NCBI RefSeq assembly: GCF_000766145.1
Contig: NZ_JNFB01000039.1
Location: 1 to 64,000, forward strand
Origin: Paenilisteria newyorkensis
Lineage (GTDB): Bacteria > Bacillota > Bacilli > Lactobacillales > Listeriaceae
Direction: 5' to 3'
Length of the DNA: 64,000 nucleotides
How positions within the stretch are numbered: the first letter of the stretch is position 1; every line of letters starts with the position of its first letter. Below, one piece after another: positions 47,045 to 58,077 of the stretch. The notes under the pieces were generated by a model. It worked only from the letters and a program-made list of their open reading frames with translations, did no database searches and was not told the origin of the DNA. Both the position numbers and the translations under genes were made by a program.

Positions 47045-49012
47045 ATGAGTCGTTCAAAAAATGAGTATAATGATGATTCGATTCAGGTGTTGGAAGGACT
47101 TGAGGCGGTACGTAAACGCCCGGCGATGTATATCGGTTCGACAGATACACGTGGATTGCATCACTTAGTCTATGAAATCGTGGATAATTCCGTCGATGAG
47201 GCACTGGCTGGATATGGTCATAAAATAAAAGTAGTTTTGCATGCTGATGAAAGTGTTAGCGTTTCGGATGAGGGTCGCGGTATGCCTGTTGGAATGCATA
47301 AAACAGGTAAGCCAACTGTCGAAGTTATTTTGACGGTACTCCATGCCGGTGGTAAATTTGGTCAAGGTGGTTACAAAACGAGTGGGGGCTTACACGGTGT
47401 AGGTTCTTCGGTTGTTAATGCTTTGTCAGAATCCTTAAAAGTAACGATTTACCGTGAGGGCTTCACCTACGAAATGGATTTTGAAAATGGCGGTAAACCG
47501 GTGGGAACGTTACGCAAGCTTGGTAAAACAAACAAAAGAGGTACGACGATTCGTTTTAAACCTGATAAAACGATTTTTCCCATGACTTCTTATAATTATG
47601 AAACGTTGTCGGAGCGCTTGCGTGAGTCCGCATTCCTGTTGAAAGGGATGGAGATTGAGCTTGTAGACGAGCGTGTTGGGATGGAAGAGAAATTCCATTT
47701 TGAAGATGGTGTGAAGAATTTTGTGGAATATATTAACGAGGGCAAAGATGTGTTGCACCCAGTTGTGTCGTTTGAAGGGGATAACAATACGATTGAGATC
47801 GCGATGGCGTTCCAGTTTAACGATGGGTATGCGGAGAACATCTTGAGTTTTGTTAATAACGTGCGGACTAAGGGTGCGGGCGCGCATGAGGCTGGTATGA
47901 AGGCCGCGATGACGCGTGTGTTTAATGAATATGCCCGCCGTGTTGGGATGTTGAAGGAGAAAGAGAAGAACCTGGAAGGTAGCGATATTCGGGAGGGACT
48001 TTCTGCGGTGCTTTCGATTCGGATTCCGGAGAATTTGCTGCAATTTGAAGGGCAAACAAAGGAAAAACTCGGAACGCAAGAGGCAAGGCCTGCTGTGGAC
48101 GCTGTTGTAGCGGAACATTTGGGCTATTATTTAGCGGAGAATCCAGAAGTAAGTGCTTTGCTCGTGAAAAAGGCTGTGAAGGCGCGTGAGGCGCGTGAGG
48201 CGGCACGTAAGGCGCGTGAAGAGACGCGAAACGGCAAAAAACGTAAACGCTCAGAAACATCGCTTTCTGGTAAGTTAACACCAGCGCAATCGCGAAACCC
48301 GGAAAGAAATGAATTGTATCTTGTCGAAGGAGACTCGGCGGGTGGTTCGGCTAAACAAGGCCGTGACCGCCGTTTCCAAGCTATTTTGCCGCTTCGTGGT
48401 AAGGTTATTAATACCGAGAAGGCGAAACTGGTCGATATTATGAAAAATGAAGAAATTAGTACGATTATCCACACGGTTGGCGCTGGCGTAGGTGCTGAGT
48501 TCGAGGTGGAGGATTGTAATTATGATAAAGTCGTGATTATGACCGATGCGGATACGGATGGCGCGCATATCCAAGTGCTACTCCTGACGTTCTTTTACCG
48601 CTACATGCGTCCGTTAGTGGAAGCTGGCAAGGTGTATATCGCGCTACCACCACTTTACAAGGTTAGTAAGGGTGTTGGTAAAAAAGAAGTGATGGCGTAC
48701 GCGTGGACTGATGAGGAACTGGATGCAGCCATTCAAAAAATCGGAAAAGGGTACATTATTCAGCGCTACAAAGGGCTTGGTGAGATGAACGCCGATCAGT
48801 TGTGGGATACGACGATGAATCCAGAGTCGCGAACGCTGATCCGTGTACGCATTGATGATATCGCTCGCGCTGAGCGTCGTGTGGCGACACTGATGGGCGA
48901 TAAAGTAGAGCCAAGACGTGACTGGATTGAGAAAAATGTGGAATTCTCGCTGGAAGAAGATCAAAGCATTCTAGAAAACGAGAACATGATTATTGAGGAG
49001 GCGGGCGAGTGA
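47045..49012 (+). CDS. parE: DNA topoisomerase IV subunit B
   Basis: ATPase subunit of topoisomerase IV, which unlinks daughter chromosomes. The 655-residue protein has a GHKL ATPase domain ([11 protein letters not shown] near 42, DEGRGMP near 76, [14 protein letters not shown] near 116), a transducer domain and a Toprim domain ([16 protein letters not shown] near 425, DADTDGAHI near 505). ParE rather than GyrB is favoured by linkage to parC. AAGGAG upstream of the ATG; parC overlaps the stop. Confidence 0.96.
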   Translation: MSRSKNEYNDDSIQVLEGLEAVRKRPAMYIGSTDTRGLHHLVYEIVDNSVDEALAGYGHKIKVVLHADESVSVSDEGRGMPVGMHKTGKPTVEVILTVLHAGGKFGQGGYKTSGGLHGVGSSVVNALSESLKVTIYREGFTYEMDFENGGKPVGTLRKLGKTNKRGTTIRFKPDKTIFPMTSYNYETLSERLRESAFLLKGMEIELVDERVGMEEKFHFEDGVKNFVEYINEGKDVLHPVVSFEGDNNTIEIAMAFQFNDGYAENILSFVNNVRTKGAGAHEAGMKAAMTRVFNEYARRVGMLKEKEKNLEGSDIREGLSAVLSIRIPENLLQFEGQTKEKLGTQEARPAVDAVVAEHLGYYLAENPEVSALLVKKAVKAREAREAARKAREETRNGKKRKRSETSLSGKLTPAQSRNPERNELYLVEGDSAGGSAKQGRDRRFQAILPLRGKVINTEKAKLVDIMKNEEISTIIHTVGAGVGAEFEVEDCNYDKVVIMTDADTDGAHIQVLLLTFFYRYMRPLVEAGKVYIALPPLYKVSKGVGKKEVMAYAWTDEELDAAIQKIGKGYIIQRYKGLGEMNADQLWDTTMNPESRTLIRVRIDDIARAERRVATLMGDKVEPRRDWIEKNVEFSLEEDQSILENENMIIEEAGE

Positions 49013-51459
49013 GTACTCCAGATGAAAAAATTCAAGACTTAGCCTTGGAAGAAGTTTTAGGAGACCGATTTGGTCGTTATAGTAAATATATTATTCAGGA
49101 ACGGGCGTTACCGGATGCGCGTGACGGACTGAAACCTGTACAACGTCGGATTTTGTTCGCGATGCATGTCGAGGGCAATACGGCTGAAAAAGGATTCCGG
49201 AAATCTGCGAAAACTGTCGGAAACGTGATTGGTAACTATCATCCGCATGGAGATTCATCGGTGTATGAAGCGATGGTGCGGATGAGCCAGGATTGGAAAG
49301 TTCGTAATACCTTGATTGAAATGCACGGAAATAACGGTAGTGTCGATGGTGATCCGCCGGCCGCGATGCGTTATACGGAAGCACGGACATCCAAGATTTC
49401 ATCGGAATTATTGCGTGATTTGGATAAAGAGACGGTTGATTTTGTGTCGAACTTTGATGATACGACGAGTGAGCCGACGGTATTGCCGAGTCGTTTTCCG
49501 AATTTGCTAGTGAATGGTTCGACAGGGATTTCGGCTGGGTATGCGACGGATATTCCACCGCATAATTTGACGGAAGTGATTGAGGGCGTGATTAAGCGCT
49601 TGGATAAGCCGGATTGCACGACGTCTGATATTATGAAGCTGATTAAAGGCCCGGATTTCCCGACTGGTGGGATTATTCAAGGTATCGACGGGATTCGTAA
49701 AGCGTATGAAACCGGAAAAGGCCGCGTGGTTGTGCGTTCGAAGACGGCTATTGAAGATATGCGCGGCGGACGTCAGCAGATCGTCATTACCGAGATTCCA
49801 TACGAAATTAACAAAGCGACACTCGTGAAACGGATGGATGATCTACGGATTGATAAGAAAATCGAGGGTATTTCAGAAGTTCGTGATGAAACGGATCGTT
49901 CTGGACTCCGCATTGTGATTGAGTTGAAAAAAGACGCGAATGCAGATGGCGTACTGAATTACCTTTTCAAAAACACGGATTTACAAATTTCATATAATTT
50001 CAATATGGTCGCGATTTTTAATAAACGTCCGCAATTGATGGGTGTTATTTCAATGATTGACGCATACATTGCGCACCAAAAAGAGATTATCACGAAGCGT
50101 TCGGAGTATGATATTCGTCGTGCGAAGGCTCGCCAACACATTATTGATGGTCTCATGAAGGCCCTATCGATTCTAGACGAAGTGATTCAAATGATTCGTG
50201 GTTCCAAAGATAAGCGTGATGCGAAATTAAACTTGCAAACCACGTATGATTTTAGTGAGAAACAAGCAGAGGCCATCGTATCCTTGCAACTTTATCGCTT
50301 AACAAATACGGATATTACGCAACTTCAGCAAGAGGCGGATGAGCTGGCAAAACAAATTTCGGAGCTAGAAGCGATTTTGGGAGACGAAAATAATTTGATT
50401 GCTTGCTTAAAAGAAGAGTTGAATGAAATCAAGAAAAAATATAAAACGCCGCGTTTGACGGTTATCGAAAATGAAATTTCTGAAATCAAAATTGATACAG
50501 AGGTGCTTGTTGCGAGTGAGGACGTCGTTGTTTCTGTGACGAAAGAAGGCTACGTGAAGCGCACTGGAATGCGTTCATATGCCGCGTCAAACGGGGAAGA
50601 TTTATCGATGAAAGAAACGGATCATGCTATCTTTATCCAGACGATGAACACGATGGATTCGCTGTTACTTTTCACAAGTAAAGGGAACTATATTTATCGT
50701 CCTGTCCATGAGTTGCCAGATATTAAGTGGAAGAACTTAGGCGAGCATGTGAGTCATCTTGTTTCCGATACGTCCTCTGAGGAAGAAGTGGTTGCCGCCA
50801 TCCCGATGAAAACGTTCAGTGAGACGGACTATTTCTTATTCGTAACGAAAAATGGCATGATTAAAGCATCGGCAGTATTGAACTACAAACCGCAGCGTTA
50901 CTCGAAAACATTGATGGCGATTAACTTAAAAGGTGAAGATAGCCTGATTTCTGTGGAGACCGTTATTGGAAATGAAGATATCTTCTTAGCGAGTCATAAT
51001 GGATACGGCTTGCGTTATTCGATTAGTGAAGTGCCGCTTTCTGGCGCTAGAACGGCCGGTGTCAAAGCCATGAATCTGAAGGCAGATGACTTTATTGTTG
51101 GGGCAAAAGTGATTGTTCCCAGCGAAAAACGTGATTTGGTCTTGCTTACACAGCGCGGATCAGCTAAACGAATGAAATTATCGGAATTTGAGCCGATCTC
51201 AAGAGCAAAACGAGGTTTGTTGATGCTTCGTGAGCTGAAAAATAGTCCACATCGTTTTATCAGTTTAGACTTAGCCGATAGCAATGATATTATTCATATT
51301 GCGACGGATAAAGAAGTGGTAGTGAATCTGGAGGTTGCGAATTTACGCGTGACGGATCGCTATTCGAATGGATCGTTCATTATGGATGAGCAACTAGAAG
51401 GCGCACCAGTCGAAACATGGCTTGGACTTGCAACGATTACTGAAAATACGGTAGAATAG
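49009..51459 (+). CDS. parC: DNA topoisomerase IV subunit A
   Basis: DNA-cleaving subunit, 816 residues. GTG at 49009 overlaps the parE TGA. The catalytic tyrosine is Y122 in AMRYTEAR. In the quinolone-resistance region S83, S84 and E87 ([10 protein letters not shown]) are the sensitive-type residues, so no target mutation is apparent. The C-terminal beta-pinwheel covers about 495-800. A terminator follows. Confidence 0.96.
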   Translation: MSTPDEKIQDLALEEVLGDRFGRYSKYIIQERALPDARDGLKPVQRRILFAMHVEGNTAEKGFRKSAKTVGNVIGNYHPHGDSSVYEAMVRMSQDWKVRNTLIEMHGNNGSVDGDPPAAMRYTEARTSKISSELLRDLDKETVDFVSNFDDTTSEPTVLPSRFPNLLVNGSTGISAGYATDIPPHNLTEVIEGVIKRLDKPDCTTSDIMKLIKGPDFPTGGIIQGIDGIRKAYETGKGRVVVRSKTAIEDMRGGRQQIVITEIPYEINKATLVKRMDDLRIDKKIEGISEVRDETDRSGLRIVIELKKDANADGVLNYLFKNTDLQISYNFNMVAIFNKRPQLMGVISMIDAYIAHQKEIITKRSEYDIRRAKARQHIIDGLMKALSILDEVIQMIRGSKDKRDAKLNLQTTYDFSEKQAEAIVSLQLYRLTNTDITQLQQEADELAKQISELEAILGDENNLIACLKEELNEIKKKYKTPRLTVIENEISEIKIDTEVLVASEDVVVSVTKEGYVKRTGMRSYAASNGEDLSMKETDHAIFIQTMNTMDSLLLFTSKGNYIYRPVHELPDIKWKNLGEHVSHLVSDTSSEEEVVAAIPMKTFSETDYFLFVTKNGMIKASAVLNYKPQRYSKTLMAINLKGEDSLISVETVIGNEDIFLASHNGYGLRYSISEVPLSGARTAGVKAMNLKADDFIVGAKVIVPSEKRDLVLLTQRGSAKRMKLSEFEPISRAKRGLLMLRELKNSPHRFISLDLADSNDIIHIATDKEVVVNLEVANLRVTDRYSNGSFIMDEQLEGAPVETWLGLATITENTVE

Positions 51460-51474
51460 TTTATATCATAAGAG

Positions 51475-51517
51475 TTCCTAGGTGAGCAAGGTGAAGCTAG
51501 CCTAGGAATATTTTTTT
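51475..51517 (+). terminator. parC terminator
   Basis: TTCCTAGG (51475-51482) and CCTAGGAA (51501-51508), inner loop 18 nt, seven T's after it. Confidence 0.85.
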
Positions 51518-51534
51518 CGAGAGGATGGATTGGA

Positions 51535-52002
51535 ATGTCTGAAAAAATGAATGTCGAGAGTTTTAACCTAGATCATACGCTTGTAAAGGCGCCGTACGTA
51601 CGACTTGCTGGCCAAAAAATGGGGGAGCATGGAGACGAGATTTATAAATATGATATTCGCTTTATGCAGCCTAATAAGGAGCATATGGAAATGCCGGCGC
51701 TCCATTCGTTGGAACATCTAATGGCAGAGTTGTCACGCAATCATTCCGATAAAATTGTAGATATCAGTCCAATGGGTTGCCAGACTGGTTTTTACCTATC
51801 CGTTATTAATCATGACGACTATGAGGATGTGCTTGCGATTCTTGAAAAAACATTGCTTGACGTACTAAGCGCTACTGAAGTTCCGGCTTGTAATGAAGTA
51901 CAATGTGGCTGGGCTGCTAGCCATAGCTTAGAAGGCGCGAAAGAGTTAGCACAGAATTTCTTGGACAAAAAACAAGAGTGGCCACATGTTTTTGGAGAAT
52001 AA
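51535..52002 (+). CDS. luxS: S-ribosylhomocysteine lyase (autoinducer-2 synthase)
   Basis: Cleaves S-ribosylhomocysteine to homocysteine and DPD, the precursor of AI-2, in the activated methyl cycle. The 155-residue protein has the metal-binding HSLEH (about 57-61), the catalytic cysteine in GCQTGFY (about 83-89) and a distal His-containing segment. Only 17 nt separate it from the parC terminator T-run; it probably relies on read-through or a promoter inside parC. Confidence 0.96.
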   Translation: MSEKMNVESFNLDHTLVKAPYVRLAGQKMGEHGDEIYKYDIRFMQPNKEHMEMPALHSLEHLMAELSRNHSDKIVDISPMGCQTGFYLSVINHDDYEDVLAILEKTLLDVLSATEVPACNEVQCGWAASHSLEGAKELAQNFLDKKQEWPHVFGE

Positions 52003-52063
52003 TCTGTAAAAGCATTTACACACAACTGAGAATGTGTTAAATTGTATATATATACATGACGAT

Positions 52064-52094
52064 GAAGATCACTATGAGAGTGGTCTTCTTTTAA
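52064..52094 (+). terminator. luxS terminator
   Basis: GAAGATCACT (52064-52073) pairs with AGTGGTCTTC (52079-52088) with one wobble, then TTTTAATT. Confidence 0.7.
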
Positions 52095-52155
52095 TTCCAA
52101 ACTGAAAGCGGAAACACCTAGATATATCAAGAAGTTTATGGAAAGGTGGATAATA

Positions 52156-52467
52156 ATGAAGAAAATTTCTTTTATGCATCAAAACGAAATGGACTTAAAG
52201 TTGCGAAGGTTTAGTGATGCGATAAATGGCTTGCAAGGACTCCCAAAGAAGGAATCCATGCACACGGTGGTTGAGAAAACAGCTGATAAATATATTGTGA
52301 TAGAACCATTTGAGACCGCTTGTGAAAAGGCGGTAAAGCATATGGATGCGATTGATAATGGATTTCGGAAATATTTAAAAGGACGCGTACATGTAGAAAA
52401 AGAGCTGTGGATTATTGCTTCGATTAAGAATTTGGTGGATTATGGTTATTTGAAAATAGAGGAGTAG
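52156..52467 (+). CDS. Hypothetical protein (orphan pair, first gene)
   Basis: 103-residue, charged, helical protein that I do not recognise. The ATG at 52156 (MKKISFMHQNEMD) lies 7 nt after AGGTGG; an in-frame ATG at 52138 is less well placed. No membrane segment or signal peptide. It stands 28 nt before the next unknown gene. Confidence 0.65.
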   Translation: MKKISFMHQNEMDLKLRRFSDAINGLQGLPKKESMHTVVEKTADKYIVIEPFETACEKAVKHMDAIDNGFRKYLKGRVHVEKELWIIASIKNLVDYGYLKIEE

Positions 52468-52495
52468 CTGCGATGTTGGAAAGGAACAGTTTGAT

Positions 52496-53140
52496 ATGGA
52501 ATTAGAACGTATTTGCCGATTATTAAAGCAACGCGGAGAGCGGGTTATTACGAAGAAGAATAGTATTGAGACCTTCCATGAAAAAGGGGAGGATTATTAC
52601 CGACTAGAGCGCGAACGGCTAGCGGGTGGGGAACAGTGGCATTATTTTTATGTACGGAGTAAGAAAGAGAATGTTTTGGAGAAGGAGCATCTCGCGAGTT
52701 ATACGGATGAGCGTGAGGGAGCGCGGATATTTTATTTATGGACGATGCGCAGCCATTACCGCGAAAAATATATTTGGAAAATTCATGAATATCTGCGCGA
52801 AACAGATTACGATATTAGTCCAGATGTGGCAACTGTGGAGCGAGCGCTAGCGGTTTTATCGAAATTACATATACCCAGACATTTATATAGTTTAGAAAAT
52901 GAGCAAAAACCGGATTCTATTAATCTGGAAACGGATTGGGATTCTGGACGAAGTTTTTATATTGATTTAAAAGGGAAGAGGCATCGGGAAACGTTGGTGC
53001 GTTCTAAAAGTATCGCGGTAAGCCTGGCGTTTGATAGGGTTTTGATGCTTTATTTATTTTATCAGGAACAGGATGCGTTGTTTCAGTCTAACGAAATTCA
53101 AACGCTCTTTAATGAGCAAGAACGCTTAGTTTTTCTATAA
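52496..53140 (+). CDS. Hypothetical protein (orphan pair, second gene)
   Basis: 214 residues, strongly basic and acidic alternating, soluble, not recognised. It ends with a mostly helical stretch (KSIAVSLAFDRVLMLYLFYQEQ). ATG at 52496 after AAGGAAC. A strong terminator follows. In L. monocytogenes internalin genes lie in this interval; nothing internalin-like (LRR, LPXTG) is present here. Confidence 0.65.
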   Translation: MELERICRLLKQRGERVITKKNSIETFHEKGEDYYRLERERLAGGEQWHYFYVRSKKENVLEKEHLASYTDEREGARIFYLWTMRSHYREKYIWKIHEYLRETDYDISPDVATVERALAVLSKLHIPRHLYSLENEQKPDSINLETDWDSGRSFYIDLKGKRHRETLVRSKSIAVSLAFDRVLMLYLFYQEQDALFQSNEIQTLFNEQERLVFL

Positions 53141-53147
53141 AAAAAAC

Positions 53148-53186
53148 CATCGAACCCTTTGGTAGTAGGATTCGATGTTTTTTTTT
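53148..53186. terminator. Bidirectional terminator before oatA end
   Basis: CATCGAA (53148-53154) and TTCGATG (53171-53177) with flanking A and T runs on both sides. Confidence 0.85.
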
Positions 53187-55026
53187 AATGGACCATTTTA
53201 TTTGTCAGGAGGCCAACATAAGCCGATACGCCTTTTTTCGTTAAATGAACGCCATCACGACCGAAATATTCCGGATGATCGATGGCTAAACTGTACCAAT
53301 CGACGCGTGTAACATTATCGTATTCCGCATCAATCTTATCGATGGATTCGTTTACTTCTGACTCCCATGGACGAGGAACGCGCGTATTCACAAGATAAAT
53401 GCTAGCTTCGTCAAACATTTGGACGAGTTGCTCCATTTTCTTGAGGGCAAAAGGACCATTTGTGCCAAGTTCGAGGATGACGGCGCTACCTTTACTATTA
53501 TATTTCTTATATTGAGTGGCTGTATTGATTGCATCGGCCATTTGGCGTCCGACTAAACCGTCAATAGCGATATTTGGAACGGATTTCTCGAGAACTGGTT
53601 GGATGTCAATCATGAGTGAATCACCAATCGCTAGTGTTTGTGTGTAGCTGATTTTGTCAGGTGTGACTGGTGTTTTTGCGGCGTTCTTTTTAGGTGCCGG
53701 CGTCGGTTTTGTTGGTGTATCTGGTTTAGGCGCTTCTTTTTGCGGTGTTTTCGCATCGGCAACTGTTTTTACATGTGTTTTCTGTGTGCCTTCTGCGTTT
53801 GTTTTCACTGGAATTAGATTACTCATGCCGAGTGCGAAGAATCCGAGAATGAGAACGAGACTGCTGATAAACGCCCATTTCCCAACTGGGTAGCCGCGCC
53901 AATGGAGTAAGCCTTTGAAATGGAACGACTTGATGTAGGCGATGAAGCCTTTTTTTCGAATCGGGGTCTCTACGAATCGGTAGGAAAGCTCGGCGATGAG
54001 AAGTGTTGCCGCCACTTGAAGGGTCGCTCGTACCAAATTCGGCGTTCCGACTTCCGTGATTGGTGTTGTTAACGTGATGATTGGGTAGTGCCATAAATAA
54101 ATGCCGTAAGATCGCATACCAATCCAGCGCAGTGGTTTAAAACTGAATAGCTTGCTCAGATAGGAAGCTGGATGCGCGATGGTCGCAATCATGACAATGG
54201 CGTTAATGGCGATTAGGAACATGCCGCCACGATATAAAAAGGAATCATACTCGTTGACTGTCACGATGCAAATCACGAAGATGGCAACGCTGATTGTTCC
54301 TGCTAGATTCACGGTGAATTTTGCGGGTTTTGGAATGTGCGGCGATAAGCGTGTGAATGGCCATACGAAAGCCAATGCTCCGCCGAGTAACAAACCAAAT
54401 GCGCGTGTATCTGTTCCGTAGTATACGCGGCTTGGATCGCCGTCGGGTGAATACAGAATCGCCATTAAAATAGCGGAAAGCATCGCTGCAATCACGATAA
54501 TGCGCAAAATGATGGCTGGTTTTTTGATGAACTTGAGGGCACCATATAAAAACAGTGGCCAGATAATATAGAACTGTTCTTCGATAGCCAAGGACCATAA
54601 ATTTTTGATGGGAGATGCTGTTCCGAATGAGTCAAAGTACGACACGTTATGGAAAATGAACCACCAGTTGCTCATATATAGAAAGGAAGCTGTGGCATCT
54701 CCTCGCAATGTTGCCAGAAGTGGCCGGTTGAAAATCACGGCAAACACGACAACGACAACAATCATTAAGTATACAGCAGGGATAAGTCGTCTGAAACGGC
54801 CAACCCAGAATTTCTTCAAATCAATGCGTTCATTCTTTTCCCATTCAGATAGCAAAATATTGGTAATTAAGTAGCCTGATAAAACAAAAAAGATGTCAAC
54901 TCCCAAAAAGCCGCCGGAAGCCCATCCAAAACTGAGGTGATAGGCGATGACAGCTATAACTGCCAGTGCTCGAAGCCCATCGATGCTAGGTACATATTTT
55001 CTTTTATAACGAGCGGATCTCTCCAT
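53185..55026 (-). CDS. oatA: Peptidoglycan O-acetyltransferase OatA
   Basis: Adds acetyl to the C6 of muramic acid, giving lysozyme resistance. The 613-residue protein has an N-terminal Acyl_transf_3 membrane domain with about ten to eleven segments (IDGLRALAVIAVIAYHL at about 15-31, FFVLSGYLIT), a Thr/Pro/Lys-rich linker (about 405-455) and an extracellular SGNH domain (GDSLMID near 470 and DGVHLTKKG near the C-terminus). Same place as oatA of L. monocytogenes. Confidence 0.92.
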   Translation of the reverse strand: MERSARYKRKYVPSIDGLRALAVIAVIAYHLSFGWASGGFLGVDIFFVLSGYLITNILLSEWEKNERIDLKKFWVGRFRRLIPAVYLMIVVVVVFAVIFNRPLLATLRGDATASFLYMSNWWFIFHNVSYFDSFGTASPIKNLWSLAIEEQFYIIWPLFLYGALKFIKKPAIILRIIVIAAMLSAILMAILYSPDGDPSRVYYGTDTRAFGLLLGGALAFVWPFTRLSPHIPKPAKFTVNLAGTISVAIFVICIVTVNEYDSFLYRGGMFLIAINAIVMIATIAHPASYLSKLFSFKPLRWIGMRSYGIYLWHYPIITLTTPITEVGTPNLVRATLQVAATLLIAELSYRFVETPIRKKGFIAYIKSFHFKGLLHWRGYPVGKWAFISSLVLILGFFALGMSNLIPVKTNAEGTQKTHVKTVADAKTPQKEAPKPDTPTKPTPAPKKNAAKTPVTPDKISYTQTLAIGDSLMIDIQPVLEKSVPNIAIDGLVGRQMADAINTATQYKKYNSKGSAVILELGTNGPFALKKMEQLVQMFDEASIYLVNTRVPRPWESEVNESIDKIDAEYDNVTRVDWYSLAIDHPEYFGRDGVHLTKKGVSAYVGLLTNKMVH

Positions 55027-55153
55027 GTAATCTCTCCTAACCGCAAATCATAAGGAAAGAAAGTTTCCCAATTTTAATTGCTAATATAAGTAGTAGGAAT
55101 AAAAGCTTGTTACTAATTCCGTTTTGCTGACTCCAGTTATTCTCTACTGACCT

Positions 55154-55181
55154 ATCATAACACATGTTTCTAGCGCTGTAA
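55154..55181 (-). promoter_or_regulatory. Candidate oatA promoter
   Basis: On the minus strand TTACAG (55181-55176), 16-nt spacer and TATGAT (55159-55154) with a TG before it. Confidence 0.5.
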
Positions 55182-55217
55182 TTCGATAGACAATAAAAAA
55201 ACGGGAATTTATTAAAT

Positions 55218-55246
55218 TTGAGACAATTGTCTTATTTATGTATAAT
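55218..55246 (+). promoter_or_regulatory. glpQ-like gene promoter with palindrome
   Basis: TTGAGA 55218-55223, 17-nt spacer, TATAAT 55241-55246. AGACAATTGTCT (55221-55232) is a perfect 12-bp palindrome overlapping the -35 and spacer, a possible operator. Confidence 0.65.
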
Positions 55247-55283
55247 AAAAAGAACAATATGTCACATAAGTGAGGTGAGGAAT

Positions 55284-56012
55284 TTGACGGAAATATTTGC
55301 CCATCGCGGGAGTAAAGGGTTGTATCCGGAGAATACGATGCCGTCTTTTTTAGCTGCGGTGAAAGCTGGGGCGGATGGCATTGAATTAGATGTCCAGTTG
55401 ACAAAAGATGGTATTCCTGTCGTGATCCATGATGAAACGGTAAATCGGACGACAAATGGCTCGGGATTAGTGAAAGATTTTACGTTGAGAGAGCTTCAAA
55501 AATTGGATGCGCATCAAGGGTATAAGAAACATTTACGAGCGTTGTTCAAAAAAACAAAGATTCCGACATTGGAGGAAGTGCTTGTCGTATTAGGTCGGTA
55601 TCCGTTGATTCTAAATATTGAATTAAAGACGGATGCGTATGATTATCCTGGAATAGAGGAGAAAGTGCTGGAGCTTTGTGAAAAATGGGCTGGACGGCTG
55701 ACTTTCTTATTTTGTTCCTTTAATTTAGAGACGCTAGCACGGCTCAGAGCGCTAGACGATACGATTAAACTTTCGGCGATAACGAAGTTGGACGTGGAAG
55801 AAGCGATGGCGCAGTTTGCAAGTTTGCAACTGGATAGCATTAATCCACCATACACGATTCGAAATCAAGAAGCGCTTGCGAATGTGGCGACGCGCTGTTG
55901 GACGGCTAATAAAGTAAGTCAGATGGAGACGCTTTTTGATGAGAATGTTCGCGGGTTTATGACGGATTTTCCAGAAAAAGCTGTAGAGATACGAAGGGGA
56001 CGAAACAAATAG
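55284..56012 (+). CDS. glpQ: Glycerophosphodiester phosphodiesterase (cytoplasmic type)
   Basis: Releases glycerol 3-phosphate from glycerophosphodiesters. The 242-residue TIM-barrel protein has IFAHRG (about 4-9), PENTMPSF, ELDVQLTKDG and VVIHDE; there is no signal peptide, so it is cytoplasmic, like UgpQ. The frame begins at 55218, but GAGGTGAGG at 55272-55280 fixes TTG at 55284. glpD follows and would use its product. Confidence 0.85.
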   Translation: MTEIFAHRGSKGLYPENTMPSFLAAVKAGADGIELDVQLTKDGIPVVIHDETVNRTTNGSGLVKDFTLRELQKLDAHQGYKKHLRALFKKTKIPTLEEVLVVLGRYPLILNIELKTDAYDYPGIEEKVLELCEKWAGRLTFLFCSFNLETLARLRALDDTIKLSAITKLDVEEAMAQFASLQLDSINPPYTIRNQEALANVATRCWTANKVSQMETLFDENVRGFMTDFPEKAVEIRRGRNK

Positions 56013-56013
56013 C

Positions 56014-56043
56014 TTTACTTTTAGGGAACGGCTGTACTATAAT
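56014..56043 (+). promoter_or_regulatory. Candidate glpD promoter
   Basis: TTTACT 56014-56019, 18-nt spacer, TATAAT 56038-56043, just after the glpQ stop and before a terminator, so transcripts from here start with an untranslated leader containing that terminator. Confidence 0.55.
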
Positions 56044-56080
56044 TGGAGACAAGTTAATATTAATTATTGTCTGAGATACG

Positions 56081-56133
56081 GAGAGACTACAAATGGCGAG
56101 CGCAATCGCTTGTTTTGTAGTCTCTCTTTTTTT
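56081..56133 (+). terminator. Leader terminator upstream of glpD
   Basis: GAGAGACTACAAA (56081-56093) pairs with TTTGTAGTCTCTC (56114-56126), inner GCGA/TCGC pairing, seven T's. It lies between a promoter at 56014-56043 and the glpD start at 56214, so it could terminate glpQ or act as the antitermination target, as in B. subtilis glpD, where GlpP binds the leader. Confidence 0.75.
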
Positions 56134-56213
56134 GTGTAGCGGTTTCAAACCCGGCGAAAAGTGGAAAACAGATGATGAGGGATAGACTTCAAACAGGTCC
56201 TAGAGGGGGAAAA

Positions 56214-57887
56214 ATGATGGTACAATTATTTTCAGCATTTGACAGAGAAACGATTCAAACGAAGATGGCAGAGGAAGCATTCGATTTAGTTATTGTAGGC
56301 GGTGGGATTACTGGTGCAGGGATTGCGCTGGATGCCGTTTCACGTGGGATGAGCGTAGCGTTAATTGAAATGCAAGATTTTGCTGCGGGAACTTCTAGCC
56401 GTTCGACAAAACTGGTTCACGGTGGCTTGCGTTATTTACAACAATTTGAGATTAAAGAGGTAGCTGATTTAGGGAAGGAACGCGCGATTGTGTATGAAAA
56501 TGGTCCACACGTGACGACGCCTGAATGGATGATGTTACCGTTTCATAAAGGCGGAAACATGGGGAAACTGAGCGCTTCATTTGGTATTCGCTTGTATGAT
56601 TATTTGGCCGGTGTAAAAAAAGACGAGCGCCGCAAAATTTTATCAGCAAAAGAAACGCTGGCTAAAAACCCATTTGTGAAAAAGGAAGGGCTGAAAGGTT
56701 CGGGTTACTACGTGGAATATCGGACGGATGATTCGCGTTTAACGATTGAAGTCATGAAAAAAGCCGTTGAACTCGGCGCGAAAGTCATCAATTATACAAA
56801 AGCGGAGAATTTCCTCTATGATGCAAAAAAACAAGTTGTTGGTGTTGTTGCGCGTGATCGTATCACCGGAAAAGTATTCGATATTAAAGGACATCGCGTG
56901 ATTAATGCTGCTGGACCTTGGGTGGATAAAGTGCGTAAAATGGATTATACAGTCAACAATAAGCACCTGCGCCTAACCAAAGGAATCCATCTTGTTATCG
57001 ATAAAACGAAATTCCCGATGGAGCAGGCTGTTTATTTTGATACGCCGGATGGTCGGATGGTCTTTGCTATTCCGCGTGAAAAGAAGGTCTATGTTGGGAC
57101 GACGGATACGGTTTATGAAGAAATGGTGATCAATCCAAAAGCGAATGAAGAGGATCATAAGTACGTGATTAAAGCGATTAATTATATGTTCCCAGATGTT
57201 CATATTAGTGAAAATGATATTGAATCAAGCTGGGCTGGCGTTCGTCCACTTATTTACGAAGAAGGCAAGGATCCATCTGAAATTTCACGTAAGGATGAGG
57301 TCTGGTTCTCTGAAAGCGGCTTGATTACGATGGCTGGCGGGAAGTTGACTGGTTATCGTAAAATGGCCGAGAAGTTGCTAGATGAAGTTTCCAAAGCGCT
57401 TGCTAAAGAAACTGGGAAGAAATTCAAAACGGTACAAACGCATCATTTGCCGATTTCGGGTGGAGATGTAGGGGGTTCGAAAAATATCGACGCATTCATT
57501 GAGAAAAAAGCAAAAGAAGGGAACAATCGCTTCGGTTGGTCGCTTGCGGAGGGTCGTGAACTTGCGAAACGCTACGGTTCGAATATTGACCATGTGTTCA
57601 CGTATGCGCAGGAGCATAAAGAAAACGGTACATCGCCATTGCCAAACAGCTTGTATGCACAACTCCACTATGCGATTTATCAAGAAGCGGTGATTCATCC
57701 TGTTGATTTCTTATTGCGTCGTACGGGATACTTGTTGTTTGATATGCCGTATTTGTTGGAATGGAAAGAGGAAGTTATAGAAGATATGGATAGATTATTC
57801 CAATGGGATGCGCAGACGAAAGAACAACTGGTTGCGGAATTGCAAACGCAAATTGATGATGCACGTGAACCGGCAGACTGGCATTAA
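56214..57887 (+). CDS. glpD: Aerobic glycerol-3-phosphate dehydrogenase
   Basis: FAD enzyme at the membrane oxidising glycerol 3-phosphate to dihydroxyacetone phosphate and passing electrons to menaquinone. The 557 residues contain the nucleotide-binding [16 protein letters not shown] (about 24-39), [17 protein letters not shown] (about 60-76) and a C-terminal helical DAO_C domain. GAGGGGG upstream supports ATG 56214 (56217 is also possible). Confidence 0.95.
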   Translation: MMVQLFSAFDRETIQTKMAEEAFDLVIVGGGITGAGIALDAVSRGMSVALIEMQDFAAGTSSRSTKLVHGGLRYLQQFEIKEVADLGKERAIVYENGPHVTTPEWMMLPFHKGGNMGKLSASFGIRLYDYLAGVKKDERRKILSAKETLAKNPFVKKEGLKGSGYYVEYRTDDSRLTIEVMKKAVELGAKVINYTKAENFLYDAKKQVVGVVARDRITGKVFDIKGHRVINAAGPWVDKVRKMDYTVNNKHLRLTKGIHLVIDKTKFPMEQAVYFDTPDGRMVFAIPREKKVYVGTTDTVYEEMVINPKANEEDHKYVIKAINYMFPDVHISENDIESSWAGVRPLIYEEGKDPSEISRKDEVWFSESGLITMAGGKLTGYRKMAEKLLDEVSKALAKETGKKFKTVQTHHLPISGGDVGGSKNIDAFIEKKAKEGNNRFGWSLAEGRELAKRYGSNIDHVFTYAQEHKENGTSPLPNSLYAQLHYAIYQEAVIHPVDFLLRRTGYLLFDMPYLLEWKEEVIEDMDRLFQWDAQTKEQLVAELQTQIDDAREPADWH

Positions 57888-57908
57888 TTGCGATTTTATA
57901 GTTTGGTT

Positions 57909-57941
57909 AAGCCTCTCGAACGAATCTTTGAGAGGCTTTTT
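57909..57941 (+). terminator. glpD terminator
   Basis: AAGCCTCTC and GAGAGGCTTTTT, perfect 9-bp stem, 12-nt loop. Confidence 0.85.
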
Positions 57942-58077
57942 GTTATACCTGAATCTATCGCGAATATTTTTATAGGAATGCGGATTAAAAAGTAGTAGAA
58001 TAGAAAAGTAATTTATTATACGATGGTTCATTACAAGAACTCCAAGGCACTTAGGAATTTAGAAGGAGATGTTTTTT

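Noticed and set aside
49240-49269. Quinolone resistance mutation in ParC
   Set aside because: The Ser and Glu positions of the resistance region are the sensitive type.
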